A program made the position numbers and the translations under genes. Under the pieces are notes generated by a model. That model ran no database searches. It had not been told where the DNA came from and was given only the letters and a program-made list of their open reading frames with translations. From Azospirillaceae bacterium (GTDB taxonomy: Bacteria; Pseudomonadota; Alphaproteobacteria; Azospirillales; Azospirillaceae): DNA of 64,000 nt. The DNA is taken from NCBI GenBank assembly GCA_028283825.1, contig JAPWJW010000003.1, positions 620,001-684,000 on the forward strand. Reading direction: 5' to 3'. Below are positions 9,853 through 19,790 of the stretch, in pieces. Every line of letters starts with the position of its first letter. Position 1 is the stretch's first letter.

Positions 9853-11244
9853 TCAGAAGCCCTCGGGCGCCTCGATGCCGCTCTGGCTCAGCTGGTCGCG
9901 GATGCTGCCCTTCAGGCGTTCCAGGCCGGCCTCGCTGAAGGCCTCGGCGCGGGCCACCAGCACGTCCTGGGTGTTGGACGCGCGCAGCAGCCACCAGCCG
10001 TCGACCGTCTTCACCCGCACGCCGTCGATGTCGTTGACCTCGATGCCGTCGCCGGCCAGGGCCTTGGCGCGGGCCACGATCTCGTCCACCGCCTTGAACT
10101 TGCGCTCCTCATCCACCTGGAAACGGATTTCCGGGGTGTTGAAGACCGGCGGCAGCACGGACTTCAGCTGTGACAGGCTGCCCTTGCGGCTGACCAGCCC
10201 GGCCAAACGGACACCGCAATAAGGCGCGTCGTCGAAACCGTAGTACTTGTCGGCGAAGAAGATGTGGCCGCTCATCTCACCGGCCAGGGGCGAGCCGGTC
10301 TCGGCCATCTTGGCCTTCAGCAGGCTGTGGCCGGTCTTCCACATCAGGGGCTTGCCGCCGTTCTTGGCGATGTCGTCGTACAGCGTCTGGCTGGACTTGA
10401 CGTCGGCGATGATGGTGGCGCCCGGGTGGCTCTTCAGCACGTCGGCGGCGTAGATGGCCAGCAGCTGGTCGCCCCAGACGATCTCGCCATGCTCATCCAC
10501 CGCGCCGATGCGGTCGCCATCGCCATCGAAGCCGATGCCGATGTCGGCCTTCTCGTCATGGACGGCCTTGATCAGGTCCACCAGGTTTTCCGGCACGGTC
10601 GGGTCGGGATGGTGGTTGGGGAAGTTGCCGTCCACCTCTTCGAACAGCAGGATGTGCTTGCCCGGCAGCTTGTCGGTCAGGCGGCGCAGGATGTGGCCGG
10701 TGGCGCCGTTGCCGGCATCCCAGACGATCGTCAGGTCCTTGGTGCCGTCATAATCGCCGGCCAGGCGATTGATGTAGTCCTCCGACACGTCCAGCGTGCG
10801 TGAACTGCCGGTGCCCTTTTCCAGGTCGTCGCCGTGGACCAGGCGGCCGATCTCCTGGATCTGCTCGCCATAGACCGGGCCCTTGCCCAGCATCATCTTG
10901 AAACCGTTGTAGTCCGGCGGGTTGTGCGAGCCGGTGATCATCACGCCGGCGTCCAGTTCCAGGTGGCGCACCGTGAAGTACAGCATGGGCGTGGGGCCCA
11001 GGCCGATGCGGATGACTTCCAGGCCCGTGGAGGTCAGGCCTTCGACGCAGGCCTCTTCCAGTTCCGGCGAGGACAGGCGTCCATCGAAACCGATGGCGAC
11101 GCGGGTGCCGCCGGCGCGCACCACCTGGGTGCCGAAGCCCTGGCCGATGGCCTTGGCATCCGCCGGGCCCAGGGTCTTGCCGATGACGCCGCGGATGTCG
11201 TACTCGCGCAGCACCGTGTGATGGAACCGATGAATAGCGGTCAT
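9853..11244 (-). CDS. phosphomannomutase/phosphoglucomutase
   Basis: A 463-residue alpha-D-phosphohexomutase interconverting hexose 1- and 6-phosphates. The phosphoserine loop TGSHNPP has Ser106, the metal loop is GFDGDGDR (near 245), the sugar loop GEMSGH follows, and the C-terminal phosphate loop RASNTQD closes. This is the AlgC/ManB type rather than GlmM (MATSHNP). A purine-rich site (AAGGGAGCAGG) precedes the ATG. Upstream lie UDP-glucose dehydrogenase and GalU on the same strand, so the set supplies glucose-1-phosphate, UDP-glucose and UDP-glucuronate for envelope or exopolysaccharide synthesis. Confidence 0.93.
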   Translation of the reverse strand: MTAIHRFHHTVLREYDIRGVIGKTLGPADAKAIGQGFGTQVVRAGGTRVAIGFDGRLSSPELEEACVEGLTSTGLEVIRIGLGPTPMLYFTVRHLELDAGVMITGSHNPPDYNGFKMMLGKGPVYGEQIQEIGRLVHGDDLEKGTGSSRTLDVSEDYINRLAGDYDGTKDLTIVWDAGNGATGHILRRLTDKLPGKHILLFEEVDGNFPNHHPDPTVPENLVDLIKAVHDEKADIGIGFDGDGDRIGAVDEHGEIVWGDQLLAIYAADVLKSHPGATIIADVKSSQTLYDDIAKNGGKPLMWKTGHSLLKAKMAETGSPLAGEMSGHIFFADKYYGFDDAPYCGVRLAGLVSRKGSLSQLKSVLPPVFNTPEIRFQVDEERKFKAVDEIVARAKALAGDGIEVNDIDGVRVKTVDGWWLLRASNTQDVLVARAEAFSEAGLERLKGSIRDQLSQSGIEAPEGF

Positions 11245-11270
11245 GACTGCACCTGCTCCCTTGCTGCTGA

Positions 11271-12602
11271 TTATTGACGCGACGCGCGGTTGTCGGGCCG
11301 GCCGATGGACCGGTAAACGAAACCCGCCGCGTTCATGTCGTCGGGGTTGTAGATGTTGCGAAGATCGACCAGCACCGGCGCCGTCATGGACCGGCGAACC
11401 CGGTCAAAATCCAGCGCGCGGAACTCGTTCCATTCCGTCAGGATGGCCAGGACATCGGCGCCCTGGATGGCGGCATAGGCGTCGGCGCACCAGGCCACGC
11501 CCGGCAGCATGCGTTCCGCCTCATGCATGCCGGCCGGATCGTAGGCCTGGACGATGGCGCCCAGGCGCTGCAATTCCGGGATGATGTCCAATGACGGCGC
11601 ATCGCGCATGTCGTCGGTGTTGGGCTTGAAGGTGACGCCCAGGATGCCGATGCGCTTACCGTCCACGCTGCCGCCGACGGCCTCGACGATGCGCGCGGCC
11701 ATGGCCTTCTTGCGCTTGTCGTTGACGTCCACCACCGTCTCTATGATCCGCAGCGGCGCACCGGCGTCGGCAGCGGTGCGCACCAGGGCAAGCGTGTCCT
11801 TGGGGAAGCAGGAACCGCCGTAGCCCGGGCCGGCGTGCAGGAACTTCTTGCCGATGCGGCCGTCCAGGCCGATGCCCTTGGCCACGTCGTGGACATTGGC
11901 GCCGACCTTCTCGCACAGATCCGCCACCTCGTTGATAAAGGTGATCTTGGTGGCGAGGAAGGTGTTGGCGGCATACTTGATCAGCTCGGACGTTTCCAGG
12001 CTGGTCATGACGATGGGCGTCTCGATCAGGTACAGCGGCCGGTACAATGCCTTCATCACCGCGCGCGCGCGATCCGATTCAGCGCCGATGACCACGCGGT
12101 CGGGCCGCATGAAGTCGCCGATGGCCGCACCCTCGCGCAGGAATTCGGGGTTGGAACAGACATCGAAGTCCAAGCCGGGCCGGGTTTCGCCGACGATGCG
12201 CGCGACCTCGCGCCCCGTGCCCACCGGCACGGTCGACTTGGTGACGATGACGGTGTAGCGGCTGGGATCCAGCGCCAGGGCCACCTCGGCCACCGCGGAA
12301 TAGACGTAGGACAGGTCGGCGTGGCCATCCCCCCGGCGCGACGGCGTGCCCACGGCGATGAAGACCGCGTCCACATCCTTCACCGCCGAGGCGAGATCGG
12401 TGGTGAAGGACAGGCGGCCGGCCTTGGCGTTCTTGGCCACCAGATCGTCCAGGCCCGGCTCGAAAATGGGGATCTCGCCGCGATTCAGGCGCTCGATCTT
12501 ACCGGCGTCCTTATCCACACAAACCGTGGTCACACCGAATTCGGAAAAACAGGCACCCGACACCAAGCCGACGTAGCCCGTTCCGATAACCGCGATGCGC
12601 AT
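11271..12602 (-). CDS. UDP-glucose 6-dehydrogenase
   Basis: A 443-residue enzyme oxidising UDP-glucose to UDP-glucuronate with two NAD+. An N-terminal Rossmann fold ([15 protein letters not shown]), the NPEFLREG motif, and the catalytic Cys265 in [10 protein letters not shown] are all present, followed by the C-terminal UDP-binding domain ([15 protein letters not shown]). There are two ATGs 6 bp apart; GGGG lies ideally 6 nt before the second (12602) but abuts the first (12608), so the second is chosen. It lies 26 bp upstream of the mutase gene, probably the same operon. Confidence 0.94.
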   Translation of the reverse strand: MRIAVIGTGYVGLVSGACFSEFGVTTVCVDKDAGKIERLNRGEIPIFEPGLDDLVAKNAKAGRLSFTTDLASAVKDVDAVFIAVGTPSRRGDGHADLSYVYSAVAEVALALDPSRYTVIVTKSTVPVGTGREVARIVGETRPGLDFDVCSNPEFLREGAAIGDFMRPDRVVIGAESDRARAVMKALYRPLYLIETPIVMTSLETSELIKYAANTFLATKITFINEVADLCEKVGANVHDVAKGIGLDGRIGKKFLHAGPGYGGSCFPKDTLALVRTAADAGAPLRIIETVVDVNDKRKKAMAARIVEAVGGSVDGKRIGILGVTFKPNTDDMRDAPSLDIIPELQRLGAIVQAYDPAGMHEAERMLPGVAWCADAYAAIQGADVLAILTEWNEFRALDFDRVRRSMTAPVLVDLRNIYNPDDMNAAGFVYRSIGRPDNRASRQ

Positions 12603-12691
12603 ACCCATCCCCTATAGTCACGACAAGCCATCTCCCGCCCCCTAGTATAACTCCGGCCGTGCGGAGTCCAGGCATGGGGCATCAGGATGGC

Positions 12692-12723
12692 AGGCGGGCC
12701 GGCATTGGCGCGCCGACCCGCCT
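12692..12723. terminator. possible transcription-stop hairpin after galU
   Basis: A 12-bp inverted repeat with one mismatch (AGGCGGGCCGGC / GCCGACCCGCCT, 8-nt loop) lies between galU and the dehydrogenase gene. There is no U-tract on the minus strand, so termination is doubtful. A smaller 6-bp hairpin (ACACCG-CGTA-CGGTGT) is at 12740-12755. Confidence 0.35.
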
Positions 12724-12766
12724 TCCTTTATTTAAGGCTACACCGCGTACGGTGTGTGTGACCTTT

Positions 12767-13636
12767 TTAAAGCATCGCCTTCAACGCGGCGCGGACCTTG
12801 TCGGCCATGTCGGGGCGCGCCAGGGCGTAGGCGACGTTGGCCAGCACGAAGCCCAACTTGTCGCCGCAGTCGAAACGCTGCCCCTCAAAGCGGAAGCCGT
12901 GGAACGGCTGGTTGCCGATCAGCTTGGCCATGGCGTCGGTCAGCTGGATCTCCCCGCCGGCGCCCTTCTCGAACCGCTCCAGGTGCTGGAAGATCTCCGG
13001 CTGCAGGATGTAACGGCCCTGGATGGACAGGGTGGAGGGGGCGGAGGCCGGGTCGGGCTTTTCCACCAGGCCCTTGACCTCGGCCAGGCGGCCATCGTCG
13101 CTGCCGATATCCAGGATGCCGTACTTGTTGGTCTGCTCACGCGGCACTTCAAACACCGACAGCAGGTTGCCGCCGACCTGATTGTAGGCATCCATCATCT
13201 GCGCCAGGCAGGGCTTGTCGCCCAGCACCTGTTCGTCCGGCAGCAGGATGGCGAACGGCTCGTCACCGATGAATTCGCGGGCACACCACACGGCGTGGCC
13301 CAGGCCCAGGGGTTCGGACTGCCGGACATAGGCGATCTTGCCGCTGTCGATCTGGATATCCTCCACCACCTTGAGGACATCCATCTTCCCGCGATTCTTC
13401 AGGGTTTGGTTCAACTCATAATTCAGGTCAAAATGGTCCTCCAGCGGGGTCTTTCCCCGGCTGGTGACGAAACAGAACATCTCGATGCCGGCGGCCTTGG
13501 CCTCATCCACCGCGTGCTGGATCAGCGGCTTGTCATTCAGGGGCAGCATTTCCTTTGGGATGGCCTTGGTGGCGGGCAGGAACCGCGTGCCCAATCCGGC
13601 AACCGGGAAAACAGCCTTACGTACGCGCTTGACCAT
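12767..13636 (-). CDS. galU: UTP--glucose-1-phosphate uridylyltransferase
   Basis: A 289-residue nucleotidyltransferase making UDP-glucose. The signature GLGTRFLPATKAIPKEM spans about residues 14-30 and VEKP appears further on (EVKGLVEKPDP). The start at 13636 (MVKRVRKAVFPVAG) follows CAGGGGTTGG and matches the family; the 42-residue upstream extension is not family sequence. It feeds the UDP-glucose dehydrogenase encoded downstream. Confidence 0.95.
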   Translation of the reverse strand: MVKRVRKAVFPVAGLGTRFLPATKAIPKEMLPLNDKPLIQHAVDEAKAAGIEMFCFVTSRGKTPLEDHFDLNYELNQTLKNRGKMDVLKVVEDIQIDSGKIAYVRQSEPLGLGHAVWCAREFIGDEPFAILLPDEQVLGDKPCLAQMMDAYNQVGGNLLSVFEVPREQTNKYGILDIGSDDGRLAEVKGLVEKPDPASAPSTLSIQGRYILQPEIFQHLERFEKGAGGEIQLTDAMAKLIGNQPFHGFRFEGQRFDCGDKLGFVLANVAYALARPDMADKVRAALKAML

Positions 13637-14162
13637 GACCAACCCCTGGAGTTCAGGCCCCGGGTGTATCCGGGGTTTATTGGATGTGGGAACGTCCCGA
13701 TTCTGACAGACGTTCCGGGCTACAAACCTTCCTGCCATATCGGCGTCAGGCCATGCAACCAAGCTGACGAGACTTTCTGACGCTTTCGTGGCAAGAAAAA
13801 CGGCGCCCGTGAGGATCGTGGCCTATATCCGTATCTATATCCATGGTTGGGGGCGGCGCCCGTTGGTTGGATGAAACGCCTGTCCTAACGATAACTTTCG
13901 CCTCAATGCCGCCCAAATCCGTTGCTTAATTTGTCGGGGCCAAGTCAAATCCACGTGACAGGCCCCGGGGGAATTTGTAGTAGTTAAGCCAGCAGTTGGC
14001 CTTACAATATTCCCGACCAGGGTCTGTTCATCCTTCCGCCACGGTTTCTGCCCTGCGGGGCGGGCAATAGGCGCCCAAGGCGCCCTTCGGCTGGAGCGGG
14101 TGAAATTCGTTTGGGTACGCTGACACAATTGGTCCCCTACTTCCTCTGAACGAGAGTCGGAC
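13637..14162. other. intergenic region upstream of galU and the LuxR-type regulator
   Basis: No credible gene. A 10-nt direct repeat (CGGCGCCCGT) occurs at 13801 and 13854, separated by TATATCC-type AT-rich words; a GCGCC-based palindromic stretch lies near 14070. The region should contain divergent promoters for galU (minus) and the response regulator (plus). Confidence 0.45.
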
Positions 14163-14807
14163 ATGAACATCCTGATCGGTGACGACCACCTGCTGTTTCG
14201 CGAAGGCCTCTGCCGGCTGCTGACCCAACTCAGCGCCGATGCCACCTTCGCCGAGGCCGGCACTTTCACCGAGGCCATGGAATATGCCCAGGGTGAGCAG
14301 GAATTCGACCTCATCCTGCTGGACCTGCAAATGCCCAATTGGCCCGGCTTCGCCGGCATCCAGGAAATTTGCGAGATCCAGGCGGGCACCCCGGTGGTGA
14401 TCGTCTCGGCGTCCGAAAGCCAGTCCGACGTGCGGGCGGCCCTGGACGCGGGCGCCTCGGGCTACATCCCGAAATCGTCCAGCGTGAAGATCATGCTGAG
14501 CGCGCTGAACCTGGTGTTCTCCGGCGGCATCTACGTCCCCCCCGCCGCCATCCATGGCGAGGGTACGGCAACGTCCAGCGGCGGCGGTGCCTCCTCGGGT
14601 GGTGGCGGCGGCAACCAGCCGTCCCTAACCCAGCGTCAGCGTGACGTGCTGCGCTGCCTGCGCGAGGGTAAGTCCAACAAGCAGATCGCCTATGAGCTGG
14701 GCCTGTCGGAAGGCACCGTGAAAATCCACGTGACCGCCGTCATGCGCTCGCTGGGTGTGCGCAACCGTACCCAAGCCGTCATTGCATCCGCCGACCTCCT
14801 GCCCTAA
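14163..14807 (+). CDS. NarL/LuxR-family response regulator
   Basis: A 214-residue regulator. The receiver (1-120) has the D7-D8 acidic pair, phospho-acceptor D54 in LILLDLQMP and K103 in YIPKS. A Ser/Gly linker (about 135-147, SSGGGASSGGGGG) leads to a LuxR-type helix-turn-helix (LTQRQRDVLRCLREGKSNKQ...SEGTVKIHVTAVMRSLG). The receiver core is slightly unusual in having MPNWPGF where MPGMDG is typical. No cognate kinase is adjacent. Confidence 0.9.
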   Translation: MNILIGDDHLLFREGLCRLLTQLSADATFAEAGTFTEAMEYAQGEQEFDLILLDLQMPNWPGFAGIQEICEIQAGTPVVIVSASESQSDVRAALDAGASGYIPKSSSVKIMLSALNLVFSGGIYVPPAAIHGEGTATSSGGGASSGGGGGNQPSLTQRQRDVLRCLREGKSNKQIAYELGLSEGTVKIHVTAVMRSLGVRNRTQAVIASADLLP

Positions 14808-14849
14808 ACCCTGGTTCCAGCTTTCCTGAACGTTTCCAGAAGTACCGAC

Positions 14850-15848
14850 ATGACCGGTCATCCGGATGGAACCGACGCCCCGGTGAGCCTTGCTCCCGGG
14901 GCGCAGTCTTTTGACGACGCCGCGGCTGAGCCCGTTGGCGCCGCCTATCTGGCCGCCGACGGCTTCCTCGAGCCCTTGCTGGAGGAACTGGCCGATCCCC
15001 AGGCCGTGGTCCACGGCCGCCTGGTGATCACCGACGCGCCGCCAAAGGCCGCCGCCTGGTCGATCAACACCTGGGCGGCCCCGCAGCGCATCCCCATCGA
15101 ATCCATCAAGGGCGGCGCCCGCGCGTTGCGCGCCATCCAGCGCAACTGGGCGCTTTATGACCATGGGCATCATCGCCGCGCCCGCCTGATCCAGGACCAG
15201 TTGCCCCACGTCTCGGCCAAGCCGCTGGTGTTCCCGGCACCGGCGCCCATCGCCCCCCTGGGCGCCTGGACCCTGCTGGACGAACACACCATCCTGGCAT
15301 CACCCACCTGCACCAGCGCCTTCGCCAACGGCGAGGTCGCGTTCGTGGAGGACAAGGCGACGCCGCCCAACCGCGCCTACCTGAAACTGTGGGAGGCGTT
15401 GACCCTGGCGGGCCGCATGCCCACGGCGGGTGAGCGTTGCCTGGACCTGGGCGCCTGCCCCGGCGGCTGGACCTGGGTGCTGCAATCACTGGGGGCCAAG
15501 GTGACGGCGGTGGACAAGGCACCGCTGGATCCGCGCATCGCCGCCCTGCCCGGCGTCACCGTGCGGCGCGAAAGCGCCTTCGGCCTGGACCCGGCCGAGG
15601 TTGGGCCGGTGGACTGGCTGTGCAGCGATGTCATCTGCTATCCGGAGCGTCTGCTGCGCCTGGTGCGGCAGTGGAAGGACGGCGGCCACGCCCGCAATTT
15701 CATCTGCACGCTGAAATTCCAGGCCGAGACCGACCATGCCAGCGCGCAGGCTTTCGCCGCCATCCCGGGTTCCCGCCTGTTGCACCTGTCGCACAACAAG
15801 CACGAGTTGACCTGGATCTATTTGGCGCCCGAAACGTCAGGAAAATAG
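14850..15848 (+). CDS. RlmM-like SAM-dependent rRNA 2'-O-methyltransferase
   Basis: A 332-residue protein. The N-terminal part (about 25-165) resembles the THUMP-like region of RlmM; the C-terminal part has a FtsJ-type Rossmann methyltransferase fold with the SAM loop CLDLGACPGGWTWVL (D199 to L211), a second acidic block VDWLCSDV and a catalytic-Lys region FICTLKFQAE. RlmM methylates C2498 of 23S rRNA in Escherichia coli; the same target here is inference. It starts 42 bp after the response regulator. Confidence 0.8.
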   Translation: MTGHPDGTDAPVSLAPGAQSFDDAAAEPVGAAYLAADGFLEPLLEELADPQAVVHGRLVITDAPPKAAAWSINTWAAPQRIPIESIKGGARALRAIQRNWALYDHGHHRRARLIQDQLPHVSAKPLVFPAPAPIAPLGAWTLLDEHTILASPTCTSAFANGEVAFVEDKATPPNRAYLKLWEALTLAGRMPTAGERCLDLGACPGGWTWVLQSLGAKVTAVDKAPLDPRIAALPGVTVRRESAFGLDPAEVGPVDWLCSDVICYPERLLRLVRQWKDGGHARNFICTLKFQAETDHASAQAFAAIPGSRLLHLSHNKHELTWIYLAPETSGK

Positions 15849-16031
15849 CGGTTTTTACTGTGATGCAGCCCCTTGCGCCCACCCCTTGATAAGCGCAAAA
15901 GGGGATACGGGGCGGCCCTGGTCGTATGGGGGATCGGTCATCATTCTGGGTCATGCCAGAGGCCGGTTTCACCAGGTCCCGCTGCGGTTACGCGCCCTGC
16001 CCTGTGCGGGGCGCCTTGCGATGGGTGATGA

Positions 16032-16943
16032 ATGCGCCGGTTGATGTCTTTTGCCGCGTGGCCTGGCCTGCTGGCCCTGTGCATCGCGGGTTATGCCTAC
16101 GGTGATTCGCTGGGACACCCCATCCTCGGCTACAACATCACCTACTTCGGCATGGCCGGCGCCCTGCTGCTGCTGGAACGGCTGATGCCGTATGAGGCCG
16201 AATGGGCCAAGAGCGATGGCCAGATGCGCCAGGACATCAGCCACACCATCCTGAACAAGGGCATCGGCCAGTTGCTGGCGACCATGGGCGCCATGCTGGG
16301 CGCCAACGCGGTGGCCCCTGCCGCCGCCAGCGGCATCTGGCCCGGCCATTGGCCCATGGCGGCGCAGGTCGTCCTTGGTTTGATCGTGGGCGAATTCGGC
16401 CTGTATTGGGCCCATCGCCTGGGGCACGAGATCCCCTACCTGTGGCGCTTTCACGCCGTCCATCACAGCGTCACCCGCCTGTGGGTGGTCAACACCGGCC
16501 GCTTCCATTTCGTCGATAGCCTGTTGAGTGCGCTGTTCCCCCTGGTCATCGCCACGCTGCTGGGCGCGCCCAAGGAGGTCATCGTCTGGGTGCTGGCGAT
16601 CACCACCTATATCGGCTTCCTGACCCACTGCAACGTGGACATGGATTCCCGCGGCCTGAACTGGCTGTTCAACACGCCGGACCTGCACCGCTGGCACCAC
16701 AGCCGCGATCCCGTTGAGGGCAACACCAACTACGGTGAGAACCTGCTGCTGTGGGATGTGATCTTCCGCACGCGTTACCTGCCGGCGAATCAGCGCCCGC
16801 CTGTCAACATCGGCACGGCGGACAAGGTGCCGCCGACCTTCCTGGGGCAGTTGGCCTATCCGTTCCGCCGGCCTGCGCGGACGACGGCGCCCCTGCTGGA
16901 AACGCCAGTGCTGGAAGTCGGCGCCGAGGTCGGCGCTGACTGA
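16032..16943 (+). CDS. sterol desaturase / fatty acid hydroxylase family membrane protein
   Basis: A 303-residue integral membrane di-iron enzyme. The histidine boxes are complete: H128-RLGH132, H141-AVHH145 and H219-RWHH223, with a further His near 199. About four or five hydrophobic helices surround them. Such proteins hydroxylate or desaturate lipids (hopanoids, carotenoids, fatty acids); the substrate cannot be told. The stop codon is directly followed by a structured repeat element. The gene is convergent with the flavoprotein gene at 17115. Confidence 0.85.
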   Translation: MRRLMSFAAWPGLLALCIAGYAYGDSLGHPILGYNITYFGMAGALLLLERLMPYEAEWAKSDGQMRQDISHTILNKGIGQLLATMGAMLGANAVAPAAASGIWPGHWPMAAQVVLGLIVGEFGLYWAHRLGHEIPYLWRFHAVHHSVTRLWVVNTGRFHFVDSLLSALFPLVIATLLGAPKEVIVWVLAITTYIGFLTHCNVDMDSRGLNWLFNTPDLHRWHHSRDPVEGNTNYGENLLLWDVIFRTRYLPANQRPPVNIGTADKVPPTFLGQLAYPFRRPARTTAPLLETPVLEVGAEVGAD

Positions 16944-16944
16944 T

Positions 16945-17107
16945 ACCAGCGGCACGAGTGACTCGTGCCGCTGTAGGACGCGACGGCGTCCGCCGGAAGT
17001 TTCCGGGGAACGTAGTGGACTGGAAACTGAGGAAGCCAAGCGACCGGACGGTCGTGCCCGGCGCTTGAGGGGCGGCATTTGAACGGTCACGTTCAAATGC
17101 CGCGCGT
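16945..17107 (+). repeat. structured interspersed repeat, copy A
   Basis: First of four copies (others 33142-33272 inverted, 53821-53992, 56342-56480). It begins right after a stop codon. Hairpins in order: AGCGGCACGAG/complement (16948-16972); GGACGC-GACG-GCGTCC; TTTCCGG paired with CTGGAAA; CGACC-GGAC-GGTCG; then the palindrome CATTTGAACG-GTCA-CGTTCAAATG. Stems differ from the other copies yet remain paired. It lies between convergent genes. Confidence 0.8.
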
Positions 17108-17114
17108 ATAAGAG

Positions 17115-18314
17115 TCAGACGGCCTGGCCGGCCACCCAGCCGGATGACCACGCCCACTGGAAATTATAGCCCCCCAGCCAGCCGGTGACGTCCACCGCCT
17201 CGCCCACGAAGTGCAGGCCGGGCACGCGCTTGGCCTCCAGCGTCTTGGACGACAGCTCATCGGTATCGATGCCGCCCACCGTCACCTCCGCCGTGCGGTA
17301 GCCCTCGGTGCCGGCGGGCGTGACGGTCCAGCGGCGCAGCGTCTCGGCCACGGCCGCCAAGGCCTTGTCCGACAGGTCGCGCAAGGGGCGGCTCTCCACC
17401 TCCCCGGCCCCGCCCTCACCACATAAACGCTCGGCGAAGCGGCGAGGCAGCACGTCGCCCAGGATGGTCTTCAGTTCGGCGTTGGGACGGGCGCGCTTGG
17501 CGGCCTTCAGGTGCTCGGCCAGATCCAGGTCCGGCGTCAGGTCCACGGTGATGGGCTGGCCGGGTTGCCAATAGCTGGACGCCTGCAGGATGGACGGGCC
17601 GGACAGGCCGCGATGGGTGATCAGCAGCGCCTCACGAAAGGCCGCTTTCCCCGCCCTCACCACCGCGTCCAGCGCCACGCCGGATAGCCCTTGCGTCCGT
17701 GCCAGATCCTGCGGCGTGAAGGTGAAGGGCACCAGACCGGGCCGGGGCGCCACCATGGCCAGGCCGAACTGGCGGGCCAGGCGATAGGCGAAATCGGTGG
17801 CGCCCATCTTGGGGATGGACAGGCCACCGGTGGCCACTACCAGCCGGGGCGCCGTCATCTGGCCCCGCGCCGTATCCACGACGAATCCGCCATCCGCGGC
17901 GCTCACCCCACGCACGGCGCAGTCCAGCCGCAGCTCCACGCCCGAATCCGCCGCCTCGTTCAACAGCATCGCCAGGATATCGCGGGCGGAGTTGTCGCAG
18001 AACAGCTGCCCCAGCTTCTTCTCGTGCCAGGCGATGCCGTGGCGTTCCACCAGGGCCAGGAAGTCGCGCGGGCCATACCGGCGCAATGCGGAGATGCTGA
18101 AGTGCGGATTGTTGGAGAGGTAGCGCGACGGCTGCGCATCCACGTTGGTGAAGTTGCAGCGCCCACCGCCGGAGATCAGGATCTTGGCGCCGGCCGTCGG
18201 CGCGTGGTCGACCACGACCACCCGGCGGCCGCGCTTGCCGGCGGCAATGGCGGTGAACAGGCCGGCGGCGCCGGCGCCGATGACGATGACGTCGGGGGAA
18301 GCGGGGGAGGTCAT
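17115..18314 (-). CDS. BaiN/HI0933-like NAD(P)/FAD-dependent oxidoreductase
   Basis: A 399-residue flavoprotein. The N-terminal dinucleotide motif is VIVIGAGAAGLFTAIAAG, followed by the family signature GAKILISGGGRCNFTN and, near the C-terminus, GLHFVGEAVDVTGWLGGYNFQWAWSS split over the FAD-binding end. The family is annotated as aminoacetone oxidase/BaiN-like; the true substrate is unknown. It starts 10 bp after arfB, so the two are co-transcribed. Confidence 0.88.
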   Translation of the reverse strand: MTSPASPDVIVIGAGAAGLFTAIAAGKRGRRVVVVDHAPTAGAKILISGGGRCNFTNVDAQPSRYLSNNPHFSISALRRYGPRDFLALVERHGIAWHEKKLGQLFCDNSARDILAMLLNEAADSGVELRLDCAVRGVSAADGGFVVDTARGQMTAPRLVVATGGLSIPKMGATDFAYRLARQFGLAMVAPRPGLVPFTFTPQDLARTQGLSGVALDAVVRAGKAAFREALLITHRGLSGPSILQASSYWQPGQPITVDLTPDLDLAEHLKAAKRARPNAELKTILGDVLPRRFAERLCGEGGAGEVESRPLRDLSDKALAAVAETLRRWTVTPAGTEGYRTAEVTVGGIDTDELSSKTLEAKRVPGLHFVGEAVDVTGWLGGYNFQWAWSSGWVAGQAV

Positions 18315-18324
18315 AGGCCTAAAA

Positions 18325-18786
18325 TCAATCCGGATCGACGTTGCCGCGCAGGCGCTTGACCGTGCTGCGGGTGGATTTGGCCTCCAGCCGCCGTTTTTGC
18401 GAGCCCAAGGTGGGGCGCGTGGCCCGGCGCACCGCCTGGCGCACGGTGGCGGCGCGAATCAGTTCGAACAGCCGCTCGCGCGCGTCCTCGCGATTGCGCT
18501 CCTGCGTGCGATGGCTTTGGGCGGTGATGACGATGACGCCGGCACCGGTCCAGCGACGGCCGGCCAGGGTCTTCAGCTTATCCTTCACCCATTGCGGCAG
18601 GTTGGGCGACGCCGCTGCGTCGAACCGCAACTGCACCGCCGTCTCGACCTTGTTCACGTTCTGGCCGCCGGGACCGCCGGCGCGCAGGAAGTTTTCCTGC
18701 AACTCCGACTCAGCCAGCCGGATCCCTGGCGCCACCTGCACGGTGGGGCCCTGGAACGGCGGTGGCGGTGGGGACGGTGGAATCAT
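18325..18786 (-). CDS. arfB: alternative ribosome-rescue factor ArfB (peptidyl-tRNA hydrolase)
   Basis: A 153-residue class-I release-factor-like protein with no codon-recognition domain. The GGQ motif is at 40-42 within RAGGPGGQNVNKVETAV. The C-terminal tail is strongly basic (KRRLEAKSTRSTVKRLRG), as needed to enter the empty mRNA channel of stalled ribosomes. The N-terminus is proline-rich (PPSPPPPP), which is unusual but outside the catalytic domain. Confidence 0.92.
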   Translation of the reverse strand: MIPPSPPPPPFQGPTVQVAPGIRLAESELQENFLRAGGPGGQNVNKVETAVQLRFDAAASPNLPQWVKDKLKTLAGRRWTGAGVIVITAQSHRTQERNREDARERLFELIRAATVRQAVRRATRPTLGSQKRRLEAKSTRSTVKRLRGNVDPD

Positions 18787-18879
18787 GGGAATGGAAAAGC
18801 CGGGATAGGGATGTCCGGCGATCCTAATGGCCCCGGCACCGCTTGTCGAATGACGGGGTTGGATGGGTGGCCGGCGCGT

Positions 18880-19647
18880 TCAGGTGACCGGCGCCTCGTC
18901 CACATCCCACATCAGGACGGGCCATTCCTCCGCCTGCTGGCGACGGACGGGGCCGGGCGTGGCGAGCGCGCGCAGGGCATCAAAATCCCGCAGCACCGCC
19001 ACCGTGCCCTCCAGCGTCACGCCATGGCGCTTCAGGTCGCCGAACGACCAGGCCAGATCCGCCGGGGTCGTGCCCAGGTCGATGGCGGCCCGCCCCATGT
19101 CCAGGTCCAGCCGGCCGCCCGCCTTGCGCGCCGCATGTTCCACCAGCAGGTAAGCCGCCAGGCGCGGGGTCAGCGACAGGGCCTGCAACCGCACCACCGT
19201 GTCCGTCAACTGGCGTTCCCGCGCCGCCTGCCCGGCCAGCAGGGCCAGGGCCAGTTCAGCACCGGCCCCCAGCCGCGACCGCAGGGCCGACAGCGGCAGG
19301 GCCAGGACCTTCGCCTCCCCCACCGCGCGCACACTGACAGGGGCCGGGGCGCCGGTCAGCGCCTCCGGCATCAGGAAGGTCGCTTCCGGCCCGTGTCGCT
19401 GGGCGATTTCAGCATTGCCGGCCATCAGGACAGCCGTACCGGACAACAGCACATGCAGGTCGGTCATTGCGGCACCCTGGCGTACCACCAGGTCACCCGC
19501 ACCCAGCGTTTCCATCCGGCACAGCGCGGCCAGGGCGGCCAGCAGGTCCGGCGGCAGTGCGGCGAAGGCCGCCACCGTGCCCAGGGCCGCAACCATGCCG
19601 GCGGCGGCACGCAAGAGGGGCGCGCCCTTGATCTGATCGACAGTCAT
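18880..19647 (-). CDS. Crp/Fnr-family transcriptional regulator, divergent
   Basis: A 255-residue protein with a cyclic-nucleotide-binding-like domain (about 30-130: LGAGDLVVRQGAAMTDLHVLLSGTA split over strands), a dimerisation helix, and a C-terminal winged-helix-like region (TPADLAWSFGDLKRHGV). No Fnr-type N-terminal cysteines are seen. The DNA-recognition helix is weakly conserved, so effector and targets are unknown. A monocistronic unit. Confidence 0.75.
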   Translation of the reverse strand: MTVDQIKGAPLLRAAAGMVAALGTVAAFAALPPDLLAALAALCRMETLGAGDLVVRQGAAMTDLHVLLSGTAVLMAGNAEIAQRHGPEATFLMPEALTGAPAPVSVRAVGEAKVLALPLSALRSRLGAGAELALALLAGQAARERQLTDTVVRLQALSLTPRLAAYLLVEHAARKAGGRLDLDMGRAAIDLGTTPADLAWSFGDLKRHGVTLEGTVAVLRDFDALRALATPGPVRRQQAEEWPVLMWDVDEAPVT

Positions 19648-19790
19648 TCCCCAACCCTATCTCTACCGGCGGAGACCGCCGCCGATGGTGCCGAACCTTA
19701 TGCCGTAGTGTACTGGCCCTACAGTCGCCCCTTTGCCCTAGGCCTTTTGGATACGCACCGTTTTCGAATCATTCCAAGAAGACCCCAGCC

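Noticed and set aside
15860-15905. Hairpin after the RlmM-like gene
   Set aside because: CCCCTTGCGC and GCGCAAAAGGGG pair imperfectly and there is no U-tract; too weak to call a terminator.
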